A stretch of DNA of 64,000 nt from Rhodopirellula sp. (GTDB taxonomy: Bacteria; Planctomycetota; Planctomycetia; Pirellulales; Thermoguttaceae): positions 29,739-93,738 of the forward strand of contig JAAYEH010000479.1 in NCBI GenBank assembly GCA_012728855.1. Reading direction: 5' to 3'. The translations under genes and the position numbers were made by a program. Under the pieces are notes generated by a model. That model was not told the DNA's origin. It searched no databases and saw only the letters and a program-made list of their open reading frames with translations. Position 1 is the first letter of the stretch. Every line of letters starts with the position of its first letter. Positions 35,657 to 43,955 of this stretch are shown here, in pieces.

Positions 35657-36946
35657 TCACCGGCCGATGCAATAAATCGCCTTGTCCGTCCGCAACAGCA
35701 GTTGGTTCTCCGAAACGGCGATCGACGCGTTGGTCCGGCTCGTATCGTCGCCGATAACATTGACGGCGAGTTGTTTGAAGGCGGGGGCCGCCGCGAGAAC
35801 ATAGGTGCCGTTCTCCTGCGACGGCGCATAGAGCTTGCCGTCGGCGGCCGTCACCGACGCGTAGATCAGTCCGGGACGCGGATCCAGCCGCTCTTCATAG
35901 AGGACTTCCCCCGATTTTGCGTCGAGGCAGTAGGCCATGCCGCGGGACTCGTGGAACCAATAGAGTCGCCCGTCCAGATAGACCGGCGACGAGACATTCG
36001 ATCCCTTGCCCGTCGTCCAGAGGACATGGGATTCGCTCACGTCGCCCTGGCCGCCGGCGCGGACGGCAATGGCGGTGTTCTTTCGGCCGCCGATGGCGTA
36101 AACGACATCGCCCCGGGCAATCATCGTGGGGCAGACGTAGCCATCGGGAATGCCCTCGCAATGCCAGAGATCTTCGCCGCTGCGTGGATCCAATCCGATG
36201 ATCTTGTGAGGCGCATTCAAGACCACCTCTTGTTTCCCTGCTACGTCGACAAGGATCGGGGAACTCCAGCAACGGCTGATCCCCGCTTTCCGCCAAACGG
36301 TCTTGCCGCTGGACTTGTCCAGGGCCACCAACGCATCGCTTTCAACACTGGCGTTGACAATCACCAGATCTTCGTAGAGCAGCGGCGAAGTGCCGGAACC
36401 CCAACCGTGCGTGCCGGAACCGACGTCCGCCGTCCAGACCACGTTTCCCTCCAGGTCGAGGCACGAGACGCCCGAGATGCCGAAGAAGCAATAGAGGTGC
36501 CGACCATCGCTTACCGGTGTGCTGGAGGCGTAGCCGTGTCGCGAGTTGTTGCCCGGCTGATACTCCGACTCGGGCATCTTGGCCTTGAAATCCTTGGTCC
36601 AGAGGACGCGGCCGCTCTTGCGGTCGAGGCAGACGACATGGCGCATCAGACGGGCCATGTCGCCCGGATCGTCGATCGATTCGGCATAGCCCGAGTAGCA
36701 AGTGAGATAGATCCGCGTGCCGACGACAATCGGGCTCGAGGTGCCGGGGCCGGGCAACGCCTGTTTCCAGACGATGTTCGACTCGGCGTCCCAGGTGGCC
36801 GGGAGGTTGCTGGCCGCGGCCGTCCCGGAACGGTCGGATCCACGAAAGCCGGTCACGTCGGCAGCCGGGGCCAGGGCGGGATATCCGACACCGAATTGCA
36901 GGCACGTGCTGAATAGCGCCAGACCACACCACGTTCGCACTTGCAT
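35657..36946 (-). CDS. Secreted PQQ-type beta-propeller protein
   Basis: This 429-residue protein starts at ATG 36946 with a signal peptide (CGLALFSTCLQFGVGYPALA). The body is a repeat of four-stranded blades of the PQQ-enzyme/BamB type, each ending in a D-K/S-G-x-x-x-W or D-x-x-G-x-x-L-W signature (CLDRKSGRVLWTKDF; CLDLEGNVVWTADV; ALDKSSGKTVWRKAG; GLDPRSGEDLWHCEG; CLDAKSGEVLYEERL). Such proteins are very abundant in planctomycetes, where they are usually annotated as PQQ-binding-like propellers without dehydrogenase activity. The frame extends upstream to 37429, but the extra residues look non-coding. Confidence 0.92.
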   Translation of the reverse strand: MQVRTWCGLALFSTCLQFGVGYPALAPAADVTGFRGSDRSGTAAASNLPATWDAESNIVWKQALPGPGTSSPIVVGTRIYLTCYSGYAESIDDPGDMARLMRHVVCLDRKSGRVLWTKDFKAKMPESEYQPGNNSRHGYASSTPVSDGRHLYCFFGISGVSCLDLEGNVVWTADVGSGTHGWGSGTSPLLYEDLVIVNASVESDALVALDKSSGKTVWRKAGISRCWSSPILVDVAGKQEVVLNAPHKIIGLDPRSGEDLWHCEGIPDGYVCPTMIARGDVVYAIGGRKNTAIAVRAGGQGDVSESHVLWTTGKGSNVSSPVYLDGRLYWFHESRGMAYCLDAKSGEVLYEERLDPRPGLIYASVTAADGKLYAPSQENGTYVLAAAPAFKQLAVNVIGDDTSRTNASIAVSENQLLLRTDKAIYCIGR

Positions 36947-37032
36947 CGAATGGTTTCCTAAACAGGATCTTGGGAAGTGAAGAAATCCGAGTCTGTCTAC
37001 GCTACGCGAATCCCGGCGCCCGTGCAACCAGG

Positions 37033-37593
37033 TTACTCCTGCCACAGGGTCGCCGGGTGCAGAACGAGCGACGGCATCGCCAGCGGCCGTACCTCGTCGG
37101 TGTCGCAAAACGTCTGCAGGCTGCGATACCGGCCAGCGTGCGGGTCGCGGCGGACCTCGATGCACTGCTCGGGCAGGTTCACCACCCAGTAATCGGCGAT
37201 CAAGGCCGCAGCATAGAGATCGGCCTTCTCGCCGGTGTCGTAGGACAGGCTGCTGTGGGCCACTTCGATCACGAGCAAGACGTCGCCGGCCGTGGGCCGG
37301 CAACGGGCGTAACTCCTTGCCGCCACCCAGGCCAGGTCCGGTTGCGGGGCGCTTTCCAACTCCGGCAACCCAATGGAGTTCTGCACGCGGACTCGCACCT
37401 TTTCCTGCGGCACACTGCGAAAGCTCCATGAAGCCAAACGATCGATGATGTCTTCGTGCGGCGGATTGGGCGGAACCATTTCGCGGATCTCCCCACGGAT
37501 CAATTCCAGACGGCGGTCGCGATCGGTTTCGAAAACGCCGCCGGCGATCATCCGGTCGTACTCGCCCAGCGACAAACGAGCCGTTGTGCTCAC
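37033..37593 (-). CDS. Uma2-family (DUF820) putative PD-(D/E)XK endonuclease
   Basis: This 186-residue protein begins at GTG 37593, with GGGGAG seven bases upstream; the 16 upstream in-frame residues are not needed. It opens STTARLSLGEYDRMIAGGVF, typical of the family, with ELIRGEIREMVPPNPPHEDI next. The nuclease-fold core appears as APQPDLAWV and VLLVIEVAHSSLSYD, matching the D...E-V pattern of the restriction-enzyme-like fold. KADLYAAALIADYWVVNLPE follows. Uma2 proteins are expanded in planctomycetes and cyanobacteria. Their biological role is unknown. Confidence 0.88.
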   Translation of the reverse strand: MSTTARLSLGEYDRMIAGGVFETDRDRRLELIRGEIREMVPPNPPHEDIIDRLASWSFRSVPQEKVRVRVQNSIGLPELESAPQPDLAWVAARSYARCRPTAGDVLLVIEVAHSSLSYDTGEKADLYAAALIADYWVVNLPEQCIEVRRDPHAGRYRSLQTFCDTDEVRPLAMPSLVLHPATLWQE

Positions 37594-37697
37594 GGTGCGT
37601 CTCCCCAAGAAAGAACCAATGCCACGGCCGACGTCACCCATTATAACCGGAAAACAGGCGTTCTTGAACGCCCGCCGGAAAACCGCCGCCCACGCCA

Positions 37698-37728
37698 GCA
37701 GCCCGGCTGTTCACAACAGCCGGGCTGC
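37698..37728. repeat. Perfect hairpin downstream of the BBP7 terminator
   Basis: 14-bp perfect arms (37698-37711 and 37715-37728) enclose a 3-nt loop. It lies just beyond the BBP7 terminator, between BBP7 and Uma2. It lacks a strong T-run on the minus strand (a short TTTT occurs further on), so it could be a second terminator or a REP-type palindrome. Confidence 0.7.
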
Positions 37729-37738
37729 AAGAAAAGAA

Positions 37739-37774
37739 GATCGGTGCGGCAACCCGTGGGCTGCCGCACCGATC
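37739..37774 (-). terminator. Likely intrinsic terminator of the BBP7 gene
   Basis: The arms GATCGGTGCGGCA (37739-37751) and TGCCGCACCGATC (37762-37774) are perfectly complementary, with a 10-nt loop. On the minus strand the hairpin starts 27 bp after the BBP7 stop codon and is followed by TTCTTTTCTT. Confidence 0.78.
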
Positions 37775-37800
37775 CGTCGCCACCCTCCCCATCCAGTGAA

Positions 37801-39390
37801 TCAGAAGCGATATTCCAGCCCGAAGTTCATGCCTTGCGCCCAGAAGTCGGTCTTGGCGAAGGGGAAGTCCGGTCGAGCCAGACCTAGCTGTTCGCCCTCG
37901 TCGGTCGGAATCGTGAGATCCAGGCTGACCTGGTCCCCCGCTCGGGCAACCTGGCCCCAGTAGACCAGCGTGTAGCCGAACGTCATCCGCAGGTGACACG
38001 TCAGGTCGTACCCGACGTTGAGGCCGAACTCCGGCACCATCGCGAATGCGTCATCCTGATAGACGCCGATGTTCGACGGCAAGGCCAGGAATCCGTAGTG
38101 CTGAGTCGCTTCCTCGTCAACGACCGTCTGCCCGTCGATGGTCACTTCCGAATTGGTCGAGCCGATCGCCACCTTCAACAGCGCTCCGAACGACCAGCGG
38201 CACCACTGTGTTTCCGCGACAAAACCGAGTTCACCGCCGTTGAAACGGTTTTCGGCTCGGAAAACGTCGGCGGTCCGAATATTCGCCGCGGGGTCTTGCA
38301 GGCGGTCGATGTTCTCGTGGATGAACAGGTCGTCGTCCAGCCGCCAGTAACGCCAGCCTGCCACGAAGTCGAAGCCTCCGGTACACCAGTCGGCGACCCG
38401 CCGCCGCATCAGCAATTCAAATCCCTGGAACGTCGTAGCGGCTTCAATTCCAATGCTGCCTTCAAACAGCGTGCCCGTATCGTCGGCGAAAGAGATCAGA
38501 TGCGAGGCCGGTGCGTTTTCGGTTCCGAGTTCATTATCGGGATCGTTGTCCCAGATGAAGTTGAAAGGGCGGGCCAGGATCGGTCTGCCCTCTTCGCCCT
38601 CGCCGGAGTACCATGTCGTCTCGGATCCCAACCGCATGTAGCTGGTCTCGATTCCCCACGGGCTGCACCCGTTGGGCCGCAAACCGAAGCTGATCCGCCC
38701 GCCCGAGCGACTGCCGCCGTTAACCGAATCGCCGCCGAAGAGGATATCGGCGTCGGGCAACACACCGGCGTCGGCTTGATCCGTTCCTCGAGGGCTGGTC
38801 GTCACCAGCGGCGGCAATGAGGCGCCTTCGGTCCACCAGAGCAGCGACTCGCCGCGGACCCAGAGGCGTCCAGGCGCGAATCCCCACCATGGGACAACGG
38901 CACCACCGCCATAGCAGTCGCCGCCGCCCCAGTATCCGTCGCCGAACATCCCACCGCCAGACACTCCGCAGTCCTGGCAAGAGCCCGGGCCCGGCCCCGC
39001 CATCGACGGAAGGCCGGCCATCGAAGGCTCGCCCTCGTAATAGACCTCCTCGGGTGCCCCTTGGGTCACCATTGGCGAATCAGCAAAGGTGGTGTGCGAA
39101 ACCTGCCGTTCGCGGCTGCCCGCCTGCTGCACGCGAGGCAGTGCGACCTCTTGCGGCGTGGAATTCGCCGCTACGGCCGTGCTAACCCGAATCGGAGCGG
39201 AAGGCGAGGTCTGAACGGTTTGCGCCGTTGGCCTGCGCTGCCAGGGCGGAATGCGAGAATCCGTTTGCTGGGCAACCGCCGGCAAAGGTGCGAAGACCGT
39301 GCCGCCCAAGACCAGCACAATCCCCGCTGCAACATGAAATCGGACCGACCATTTTCGGTCGGCGCTGGGACACGATTTTGCTGACGCCAT
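37801..39390 (-). CDS. BBP7-family outer-membrane beta-barrel protein
   Basis: This 529-residue protein starts at ATG 39390 (a TTG at 39411 could add seven residues). The signal region spans about residues 15-41 (FHVAAGIVLVLGGTVFAPLP). A Ser/Gln/Thr-rich linker leads to a Gly-rich segment (GGGMFGDGYWGGGDCYGGGA) and then WVRGESLLWWTEGASLPPLV, the hallmark start of BBP7, a planctomycete-specific barrel family. The rest has alternating amphipathic strands and ends in Phe (NFGLEYRF), as expected for outer-membrane barrel insertion. Cargo or pore function is unknown. It is followed by an intrinsic terminator. Confidence 0.93.
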   Translation of the reverse strand: MASAKSCPSADRKWSVRFHVAAGIVLVLGGTVFAPLPAVAQQTDSRIPPWQRRPTAQTVQTSPSAPIRVSTAVAANSTPQEVALPRVQQAGSRERQVSHTTFADSPMVTQGAPEEVYYEGEPSMAGLPSMAGPGPGSCQDCGVSGGGMFGDGYWGGGDCYGGGAVVPWWGFAPGRLWVRGESLLWWTEGASLPPLVTTSPRGTDQADAGVLPDADILFGGDSVNGGSRSGGRISFGLRPNGCSPWGIETSYMRLGSETTWYSGEGEEGRPILARPFNFIWDNDPDNELGTENAPASHLISFADDTGTLFEGSIGIEAATTFQGFELLMRRRVADWCTGGFDFVAGWRYWRLDDDLFIHENIDRLQDPAANIRTADVFRAENRFNGGELGFVAETQWCRWSFGALLKVAIGSTNSEVTIDGQTVVDEEATQHYGFLALPSNIGVYQDDAFAMVPEFGLNVGYDLTCHLRMTFGYTLVYWGQVARAGDQVSLDLTIPTDEGEQLGLARPDFPFAKTDFWAQGMNFGLEYRF

Positions 39391-39896
39391 GGAATTTTGA
39401 CTCGATAGCAACGGGCGCCCCCCCGCATGGCTATGGAACGACAGATCGCCGTCCGCCCTCCTTTATCGACGACCGTGGCAATCGCCCTTAAAGTCTTCTT
39501 GATCGATTTTTTCATTTTAATCAGAAAAGACATCCCATCTTGCCTCGGTCGATACGTAGCAGCCGGCGAGCTGGCTCCGCGGAAGCCGGCCTACGTCCGT
39601 TGCGAAAAAGCAACGAACGCGAGGTTTTCCTGCAACCAATCCAGCAACACCTGCGTATTTACTTTAGAGAAAGAGGCATCTGCGGCACTGCCGGGGGTGG
39701 GCACCGGCTACGGCAGTCCGAGGTAACTTGTCTAATGATCCGGTGCTGCCCCTTGCCCCGTGGGGCACTCACGGGCGTTTGGGACGCACTGCTGCCGAGG
39801 AAGCCTCTGTTTTCGAGCGGGGCTGAACGCCACCCGTAGCAGCTTCGCAGTCCGTAGCGACCTCCAGCACGCAGAACCGGAAGTGAGGAGCCAAGC
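39391..39896. other. Divergent intergenic region with a REP-like palindrome
   Basis: This 506-bp stretch should contain promoters for the minus-strand BBP7 gene and the plus-strand sigma-factor gene. A palindrome (ACGTAGCAGCCGGC at 39554-39567 against GCCGGCCTACGT at 39585-39596) resembles a short repetitive extragenic element. No coding frame looks genuine. Confidence 0.5.
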
Positions 39897-41342
39897 GTGG
39901 AAAACCTCGAAGTCGGCACCGTTCGGATGTATTTGGAACAGATGAGCGAGACCCCCCTTTTGTCTCGCCGCGAAGAGATTTCCGCGGCGATGCGGATCGA
40001 ACGCCTTCGCCGACGTTATCGGGAAGGGGTGCTCGCCACGGACTTCACTCTCTTGGCGGTTGTCCGACTGCTTAAAAGTGTTGCCGATGGCGAAGAGCGG
40101 ATCGAACGAACCTCCGACGTCTCCATGACCAACGTGATCGAGAAGCGGCGGATCGTGTCGCTCATGGAACCGAACCTTCGCACACTCCGGCACCTGCTGT
40201 GGCAGAACCGCCGCGATTTCGCGCTGGCCATCAGCCGCTCGACGGATCCGCGAAAACGATGCGAATCCTGGCAGCGGCTGACTCGTCGGCGGGCCAAGGG
40301 CGCGGTCTTGCTCGAGGAATTCGCCGTGCGGTCCGAACAGATTCAGCCCATCCGCGACGAACTGACTCGGATCTCGGCGGCGATGGACAGCCTCAGCCGG
40401 CAACTTGCCGTGGTCGACGGCGATCGCCACGCCCATCCCGCCACCCGCGAACTCCGCCGACAACTCCGCCACCTGATGGCCGCGACCCTGGAAAGCCCCA
40501 CCACGCTCCGCAAGCGAATCGCTCGAATCGACAAGATCGAAAAACAACTGAAGGACGCCCGGCGACATCTGGCGGCCGGAAACCTTCGATTGGTCGTCTC
40601 GATCGCCAAACGCTACCGCAACCGCGGGTTGAGTTTTCTCGATTTGATTCAAGAGGGAAACACCGGACTGATGCGCGCGGTCGACAAGTTCGACTGCGGG
40701 CGAGGCTATAAGTTCGCCACGTATGCCACCTGGTGGATCCGCCAGGCCATTACGCGGGCGATTGCCGACCAGAGTCGGACGATCCGCGTGCCGATCCACA
40801 TGATCGAAACGATGAGCAAGGTCCGCTCCATCAATCAGACGCTCACCCAGGAGAACAACTCGGAGCCTTCGGTCGAAGAGATGGCCAAGGCGGCCGAAGT
40901 CTCCGTCGCCAAAGCGAACCGGGCACTGCGGATGAATCATCCGCCCTTGTCGCTCGATCAGCCGGTGGGCGGGCAGGACGAGTGCAGCATCGGCGATCTG
41001 CTCTACGACCATCGCCAAGCCGATCCATTGGATGAGATGAACCGCGAACTCCTCCGCTCGCGAATCGCCGACGCGTTGAAGCTGCTCGACTACCGCGAGA
41101 GAGAGATCATCCGCCACCGCTACGGGCTGGCCGACGGCCATTGCTACACGCTCTCTCAGATCGGCAAGATCTTTTCGGTAACGCGCGAACGTGTCCGGCA
41201 GATCGAAACCAAGGCCCTACAAAAACTCCAGCAACCGGGCACTTCGCGGACGTTGGCGAGTTTCCTCGAATATCAGGTGATCGTGCCGTTGACCGACGGC
41301 CCCGCGAGCGATCTGGGCGGCACATTCGCGGAAACCAACTGA
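39897..41342 (+). CDS. RpoD-paralogous sigma-70 factor without region 1.1
   Basis: This 481-residue sigma factor is closely related to RpoD at 1544-3214. It starts at GTG 39897 with GAGGAG seven to eight bases upstream and opens directly with region 1.2 (VRMYLEQMSETPLLSRREEI). Region 2 (GNLRLVVSIAKRYRNRGLSF; YATWWIRQAITRAIADQSRT) and region 3 (RVPIHMIETMSKVRSIN) are close to RpoD's. The region 4 helix-turn-helix reads TLSQIGKIFSVTRERVRQIE. Region 1.1 is missing, as in group 2 sigma factors, but the long non-conserved insert of RpoD is present. It probably recognises similar promoters under particular conditions. It stands alone. Confidence 0.94.
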   Translation: MENLEVGTVRMYLEQMSETPLLSRREEISAAMRIERLRRRYREGVLATDFTLLAVVRLLKSVADGEERIERTSDVSMTNVIEKRRIVSLMEPNLRTLRHLLWQNRRDFALAISRSTDPRKRCESWQRLTRRRAKGAVLLEEFAVRSEQIQPIRDELTRISAAMDSLSRQLAVVDGDRHAHPATRELRRQLRHLMAATLESPTTLRKRIARIDKIEKQLKDARRHLAAGNLRLVVSIAKRYRNRGLSFLDLIQEGNTGLMRAVDKFDCGRGYKFATYATWWIRQAITRAIADQSRTIRVPIHMIETMSKVRSINQTLTQENNSEPSVEEMAKAAEVSVAKANRALRMNHPPLSLDQPVGGQDECSIGDLLYDHRQADPLDEMNRELLRSRIADALKLLDYREREIIRHRYGLADGHCYTLSQIGKIFSVTRERVRQIETKALQKLQQPGTSRTLASFLEYQVIVPLTDGPASDLGGTFAETN

Positions 41343-41401
41343 GTTCCAACGCCGGCTTTGCCGCAGCCAAAAACGAGCCGGACTACGCTCACGCCGCGAC
41401 T

Positions 41402-42481
41402 TCAGCGGCGCCGCGGCCCTTTCTTGTAAAATGGCTGCTTCAGCGCCGCGACGCAGATCTCCTGGCGGTTGTGCTGAAGTTGACGCGCTGCGGTGCGATT
41501 GAAGCCCCAACCGCGGACGCGATCGAGGTACTCGGAAACGTGATCGGCCAATTCCCATTGAGGGAGCTTCAGGGTCAGCAGCATCCCCCGCACGTTCACC
41601 TCGGGGTGCTGGACAATGTCCTCGACCACCGAGAGCGTGTAGCTCGGCGCCACGTTCATATCGGCGGTAAGCCAGCGGATCTTCCGGAACTCGCAGCGGC
41701 GCACCTGGACGGCGCGGCGGCGAATATGCCGGAAGCGGGGATGCTCGACGACGGCGGCCGCCATCTCGGCCGGGTCCACGCCGATCACCTGCCAGCCGCG
41801 AGCCAGCAGTGCCTGACTAGCGCCGCCTGGCGCACTGCCCAGTTCCGCGAAGCGCGCCGTGGGCGGTATGGGGAGATTGGCCCACCGCAGCGCCTCCTCC
41901 ATCTTCAGCCACGCTCGCGATACGGTGCCCGGCGGCATTTCCAGCCGAATCATCCCTCCCGGCCACTGCGAGGGGCCGCGCCGCGCACAATGATGCCCGA
42001 CCCACCACAGATCCGGATCGACCAGGATGCAGTCCAGCACCATGTCCCCCGGTTGCGCAGGGCCGTCGAGGCCCGGCCGATCGGGAAAGGGACACGTCGC
42101 CAGGACGGATTCCTGCGCCGCTTGCAGCATCTGGTCTGCGCCCGTTTGTTCAATTCCGTTGTCGGGAGAGTCGGTCTTTCGAGCCCAGATGTGGATCTGC
42201 TGACACGAGCCCTCGCCGTAAAGTTTCCATACCGCTTCCGCCATCGCCAGCGAATCCGTGCCGGTGACTTTTCCCAGCGAAACGCCGTGCGATCGTGCAA
42301 AAACGAGGCCCGGGTCGAAACCGGCGCTAAGCTGCCTATCGGCAGGGATCTTGAACGTGAGGAAGCCGGGCCGAGAATAGGCCAAACGAAAACCGGGCCA
42401 CTTGCGGGCCAACTCATGCTTCACCGCCGACTCGGCGCCGTCTTGGCACGTCACGAACAAGAACTGCGGCTCGTGGACCAT
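41402..42481 (-). CDS. RlmM-like FtsJ-fold rRNA 2'-O-methyltransferase
   Basis: This 359-residue protein starts at ATG 42481 (GAGGG four bases upstream). The C-terminal half has the Rossmann methyltransferase signature FAELGSAPGGASQALL and motif II GVDPAEM. WLTADMNVAPSY and MLLTLKLPQWE fit the catalytic K-D-K-E pattern of RrmJ/RlmM enzymes, which methylate a ribose in 23S rRNA. The N-terminal half (FLFVTCQDGAESAVKHELAR) resembles the THUMP-like region of RlmM. It ends in a basic tail (KQPFYKKGPRRR). The gene converges with the sigma-factor gene. Element C lies 19 bp upstream of the start, and the frame runs open through it to 42610. Confidence 0.82.
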   Translation of the reverse strand: MVHEPQFLFVTCQDGAESAVKHELARKWPGFRLAYSRPGFLTFKIPADRQLSAGFDPGLVFARSHGVSLGKVTGTDSLAMAEAVWKLYGEGSCQQIHIWARKTDSPDNGIEQTGADQMLQAAQESVLATCPFPDRPGLDGPAQPGDMVLDCILVDPDLWWVGHHCARRGPSQWPGGMIRLEMPPGTVSRAWLKMEEALRWANLPIPPTARFAELGSAPGGASQALLARGWQVIGVDPAEMAAAVVEHPRFRHIRRRAVQVRRCEFRKIRWLTADMNVAPSYTLSVVEDIVQHPEVNVRGMLLTLKLPQWELADHVSEYLDRVRGWGFNRTAARQLQHNRQEICVAALKQPFYKKGPRRR

Positions 42482-42499
42482 AACACCCTCGGGAAAAAC

Positions 42500-42600
42500 G
42501 GCATGGTTCAAAAAACGGGGACTGGCTCCGAGCCAAATAGCTTCTGCCGATGAAAAACACGGTTCGGCGAGGTGCCTGTCCCCGTTTTTTGAACCATGCC
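42500..42600. repeat. Palindromic element C with 8-bp flanking direct repeat
   Basis: Perfect 23-bp arms (42500-42522 and 42578-42600) contain the family core GGGGACTGGCTC on the left and GTGCCTGTCCCC on the right. The outer arm is GGCATGGTTCAAAAAAC. GGAAAAAC occurs immediately outside both ends (42492-42499 and 42601-42608), which is what an 8-bp target-site duplication would look like. It lies between the RlmM-like start codon and the upstream region, where it could affect expression. The remaining sequence to 42895 shows no gene. Confidence 0.9.
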
Positions 42601-42895
42601 GGAAAAACAACCATTGTACCCGGTGCCCCGGAGTGGCGGTTGAGCAAAACCGGCATGTACCGTTGAGTCCCTGGCAAAACTCCAGCCGGTCCGATGCTGG
42701 CAGCCCGGCTGCTTGCGAGCCACACTCCTGTTGGGGCCTCTTGCGCTTTCCAAGCCGGTAGAAAGGGCTATACTACTCGTAGGAATCCCCACGGGGGCCG
42801 ATCCCGATTGTTCAGCAGCGTTTGCAGCGAGGCCGGTGTACCGCCGCGGTGAGCCCTTGATCCGCGCTGACCGTGCCGCCCGCCAGAACTTCACG

Positions 42896-43918
42896 ATGCC
42901 AGAAAACATGAGCGAACAAGGAAAACAAGACCACTGGTCCAGTCTTTTGTCTAACTTAGGGGTTGATGCGCCTGCTGAAGAACCCTCCCCAGAAGTGCCA
43001 GACGAAGAGATTGCCGCCGTGGCGCCTGTGCCGCCGCCCCCCCGGCCAAGACCGAAGTCCAGTGTTCAGCCCCCCGCCCGCGAACCGCGACGGTCGCCGC
43101 AGGATTGGCTTCGCCTGGCGGACGACCTGGGGGTGGCTGTGCCGGACGAGCAGCGGGCGATCGCCGATGTGACGGAACCGGAGCCGGCGACCGAGCCCCC
43201 CCCGGCAATTCTCGCGGAGCGCGATCCGTGGACTGCCGAGGCTGCGATGCCCTCGGTCGCGAGCGAGTCGATTTCCGAGGCCGAAATGGCTCTGGACGAT
43301 CTGGATGAATTCCACGCCGAGAGCGAGGTGGAGGGCCAGTCGGTCCAGCGCCCGGAGGAAGAGGGCGAAAGAAAGCTCCGCCGGCGTCGCAAGCGGCGCC
43401 GCAAAACTCGTCGTCCCGAAGAGACGCCCGCAGTCTCCCGCGAACCGCAAGAAGACGACTCAACCGATTTCGTCACGGCGGAAGTCGTTGATGAGGAGGG
43501 GGAAGTCGAGGCGTTTTCTCTGGAAGCGGTGCAAGAGGAAGTCGACGAGGAGCCGGCGCAGAAACGTCCGAAACGTCGACGGCGCCGGCGATCGGGCCGC
43601 AAGAAGGAATCGCAGGAAGACGAAAACACCCGGAGCGAACCGGACGAAACCACAGCGGTCGAGCCGGAGGACGAGGATTTCGACTCGGACGATATCGAGG
43701 ACGGCACGGACGACGAGGAGACGATTGGCTCGCGGCGAGAAGGCCGTCAGCGCGAGAAGCCGCTGCATCGAGGCATTCCCAATTGGAAGGAGGCCATCGA
43801 CGTAGTCATCTCGGCGAACCTCGAGTCGCGGTCGAAACACCCGGACCGTGGATCCGCGGGGCGAGGCCGCGGAGGCCGGAACCGCGGCCCGCGTGAAAGG
43901 TCCGATCGCAACGGCTGA
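42896..43918 (+). CDS. Highly charged, probably disordered protein upstream of mfd
   Basis: The 341-residue product (ATG 42896; a second ATG at 42908 is equally possible) is Pro-rich near the N-terminus (VAPVPPPPRPRPKSS). It then alternates acidic stretches (EEVDEEPA, EDEDFDSDDIEDGTDDEE) with basic clusters (KLRRRRKRRRKTRR, KRPKRRRRRRSGRKK). It ends in a more ordered helix (IPNWKEAIDVVISANL) and a Gly/Arg tail (RGRGGRNRGPRERSD) resembling RGG nucleic-acid-binding tails. I cannot name a function. RNA or DNA binding is plausible from the basic runs. It lies 37 bp before mfd on the same strand. A frame open upstream to 42713 looks non-coding. Confidence 0.75.
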   Translation: MPENMSEQGKQDHWSSLLSNLGVDAPAEEPSPEVPDEEIAAVAPVPPPPRPRPKSSVQPPAREPRRSPQDWLRLADDLGVAVPDEQRAIADVTEPEPATEPPPAILAERDPWTAEAAMPSVASESISEAEMALDDLDEFHAESEVEGQSVQRPEEEGERKLRRRRKRRRKTRRPEETPAVSREPQEDDSTDFVTAEVVDEEGEVEAFSLEAVQEEVDEEPAQKRPKRRRRRRSGRKKESQEDENTRSEPDETTAVEPEDEDFDSDDIEDGTDDEETIGSRREGRQREKPLHRGIPNWKEAIDVVISANLESRSKHPDRGSAGRGRGGRNRGPRERSDRNG

Positions 43919-43955
43919 TCGCGGATGCGGCATCCGGCGCTCGGCGTGAAGAAAT

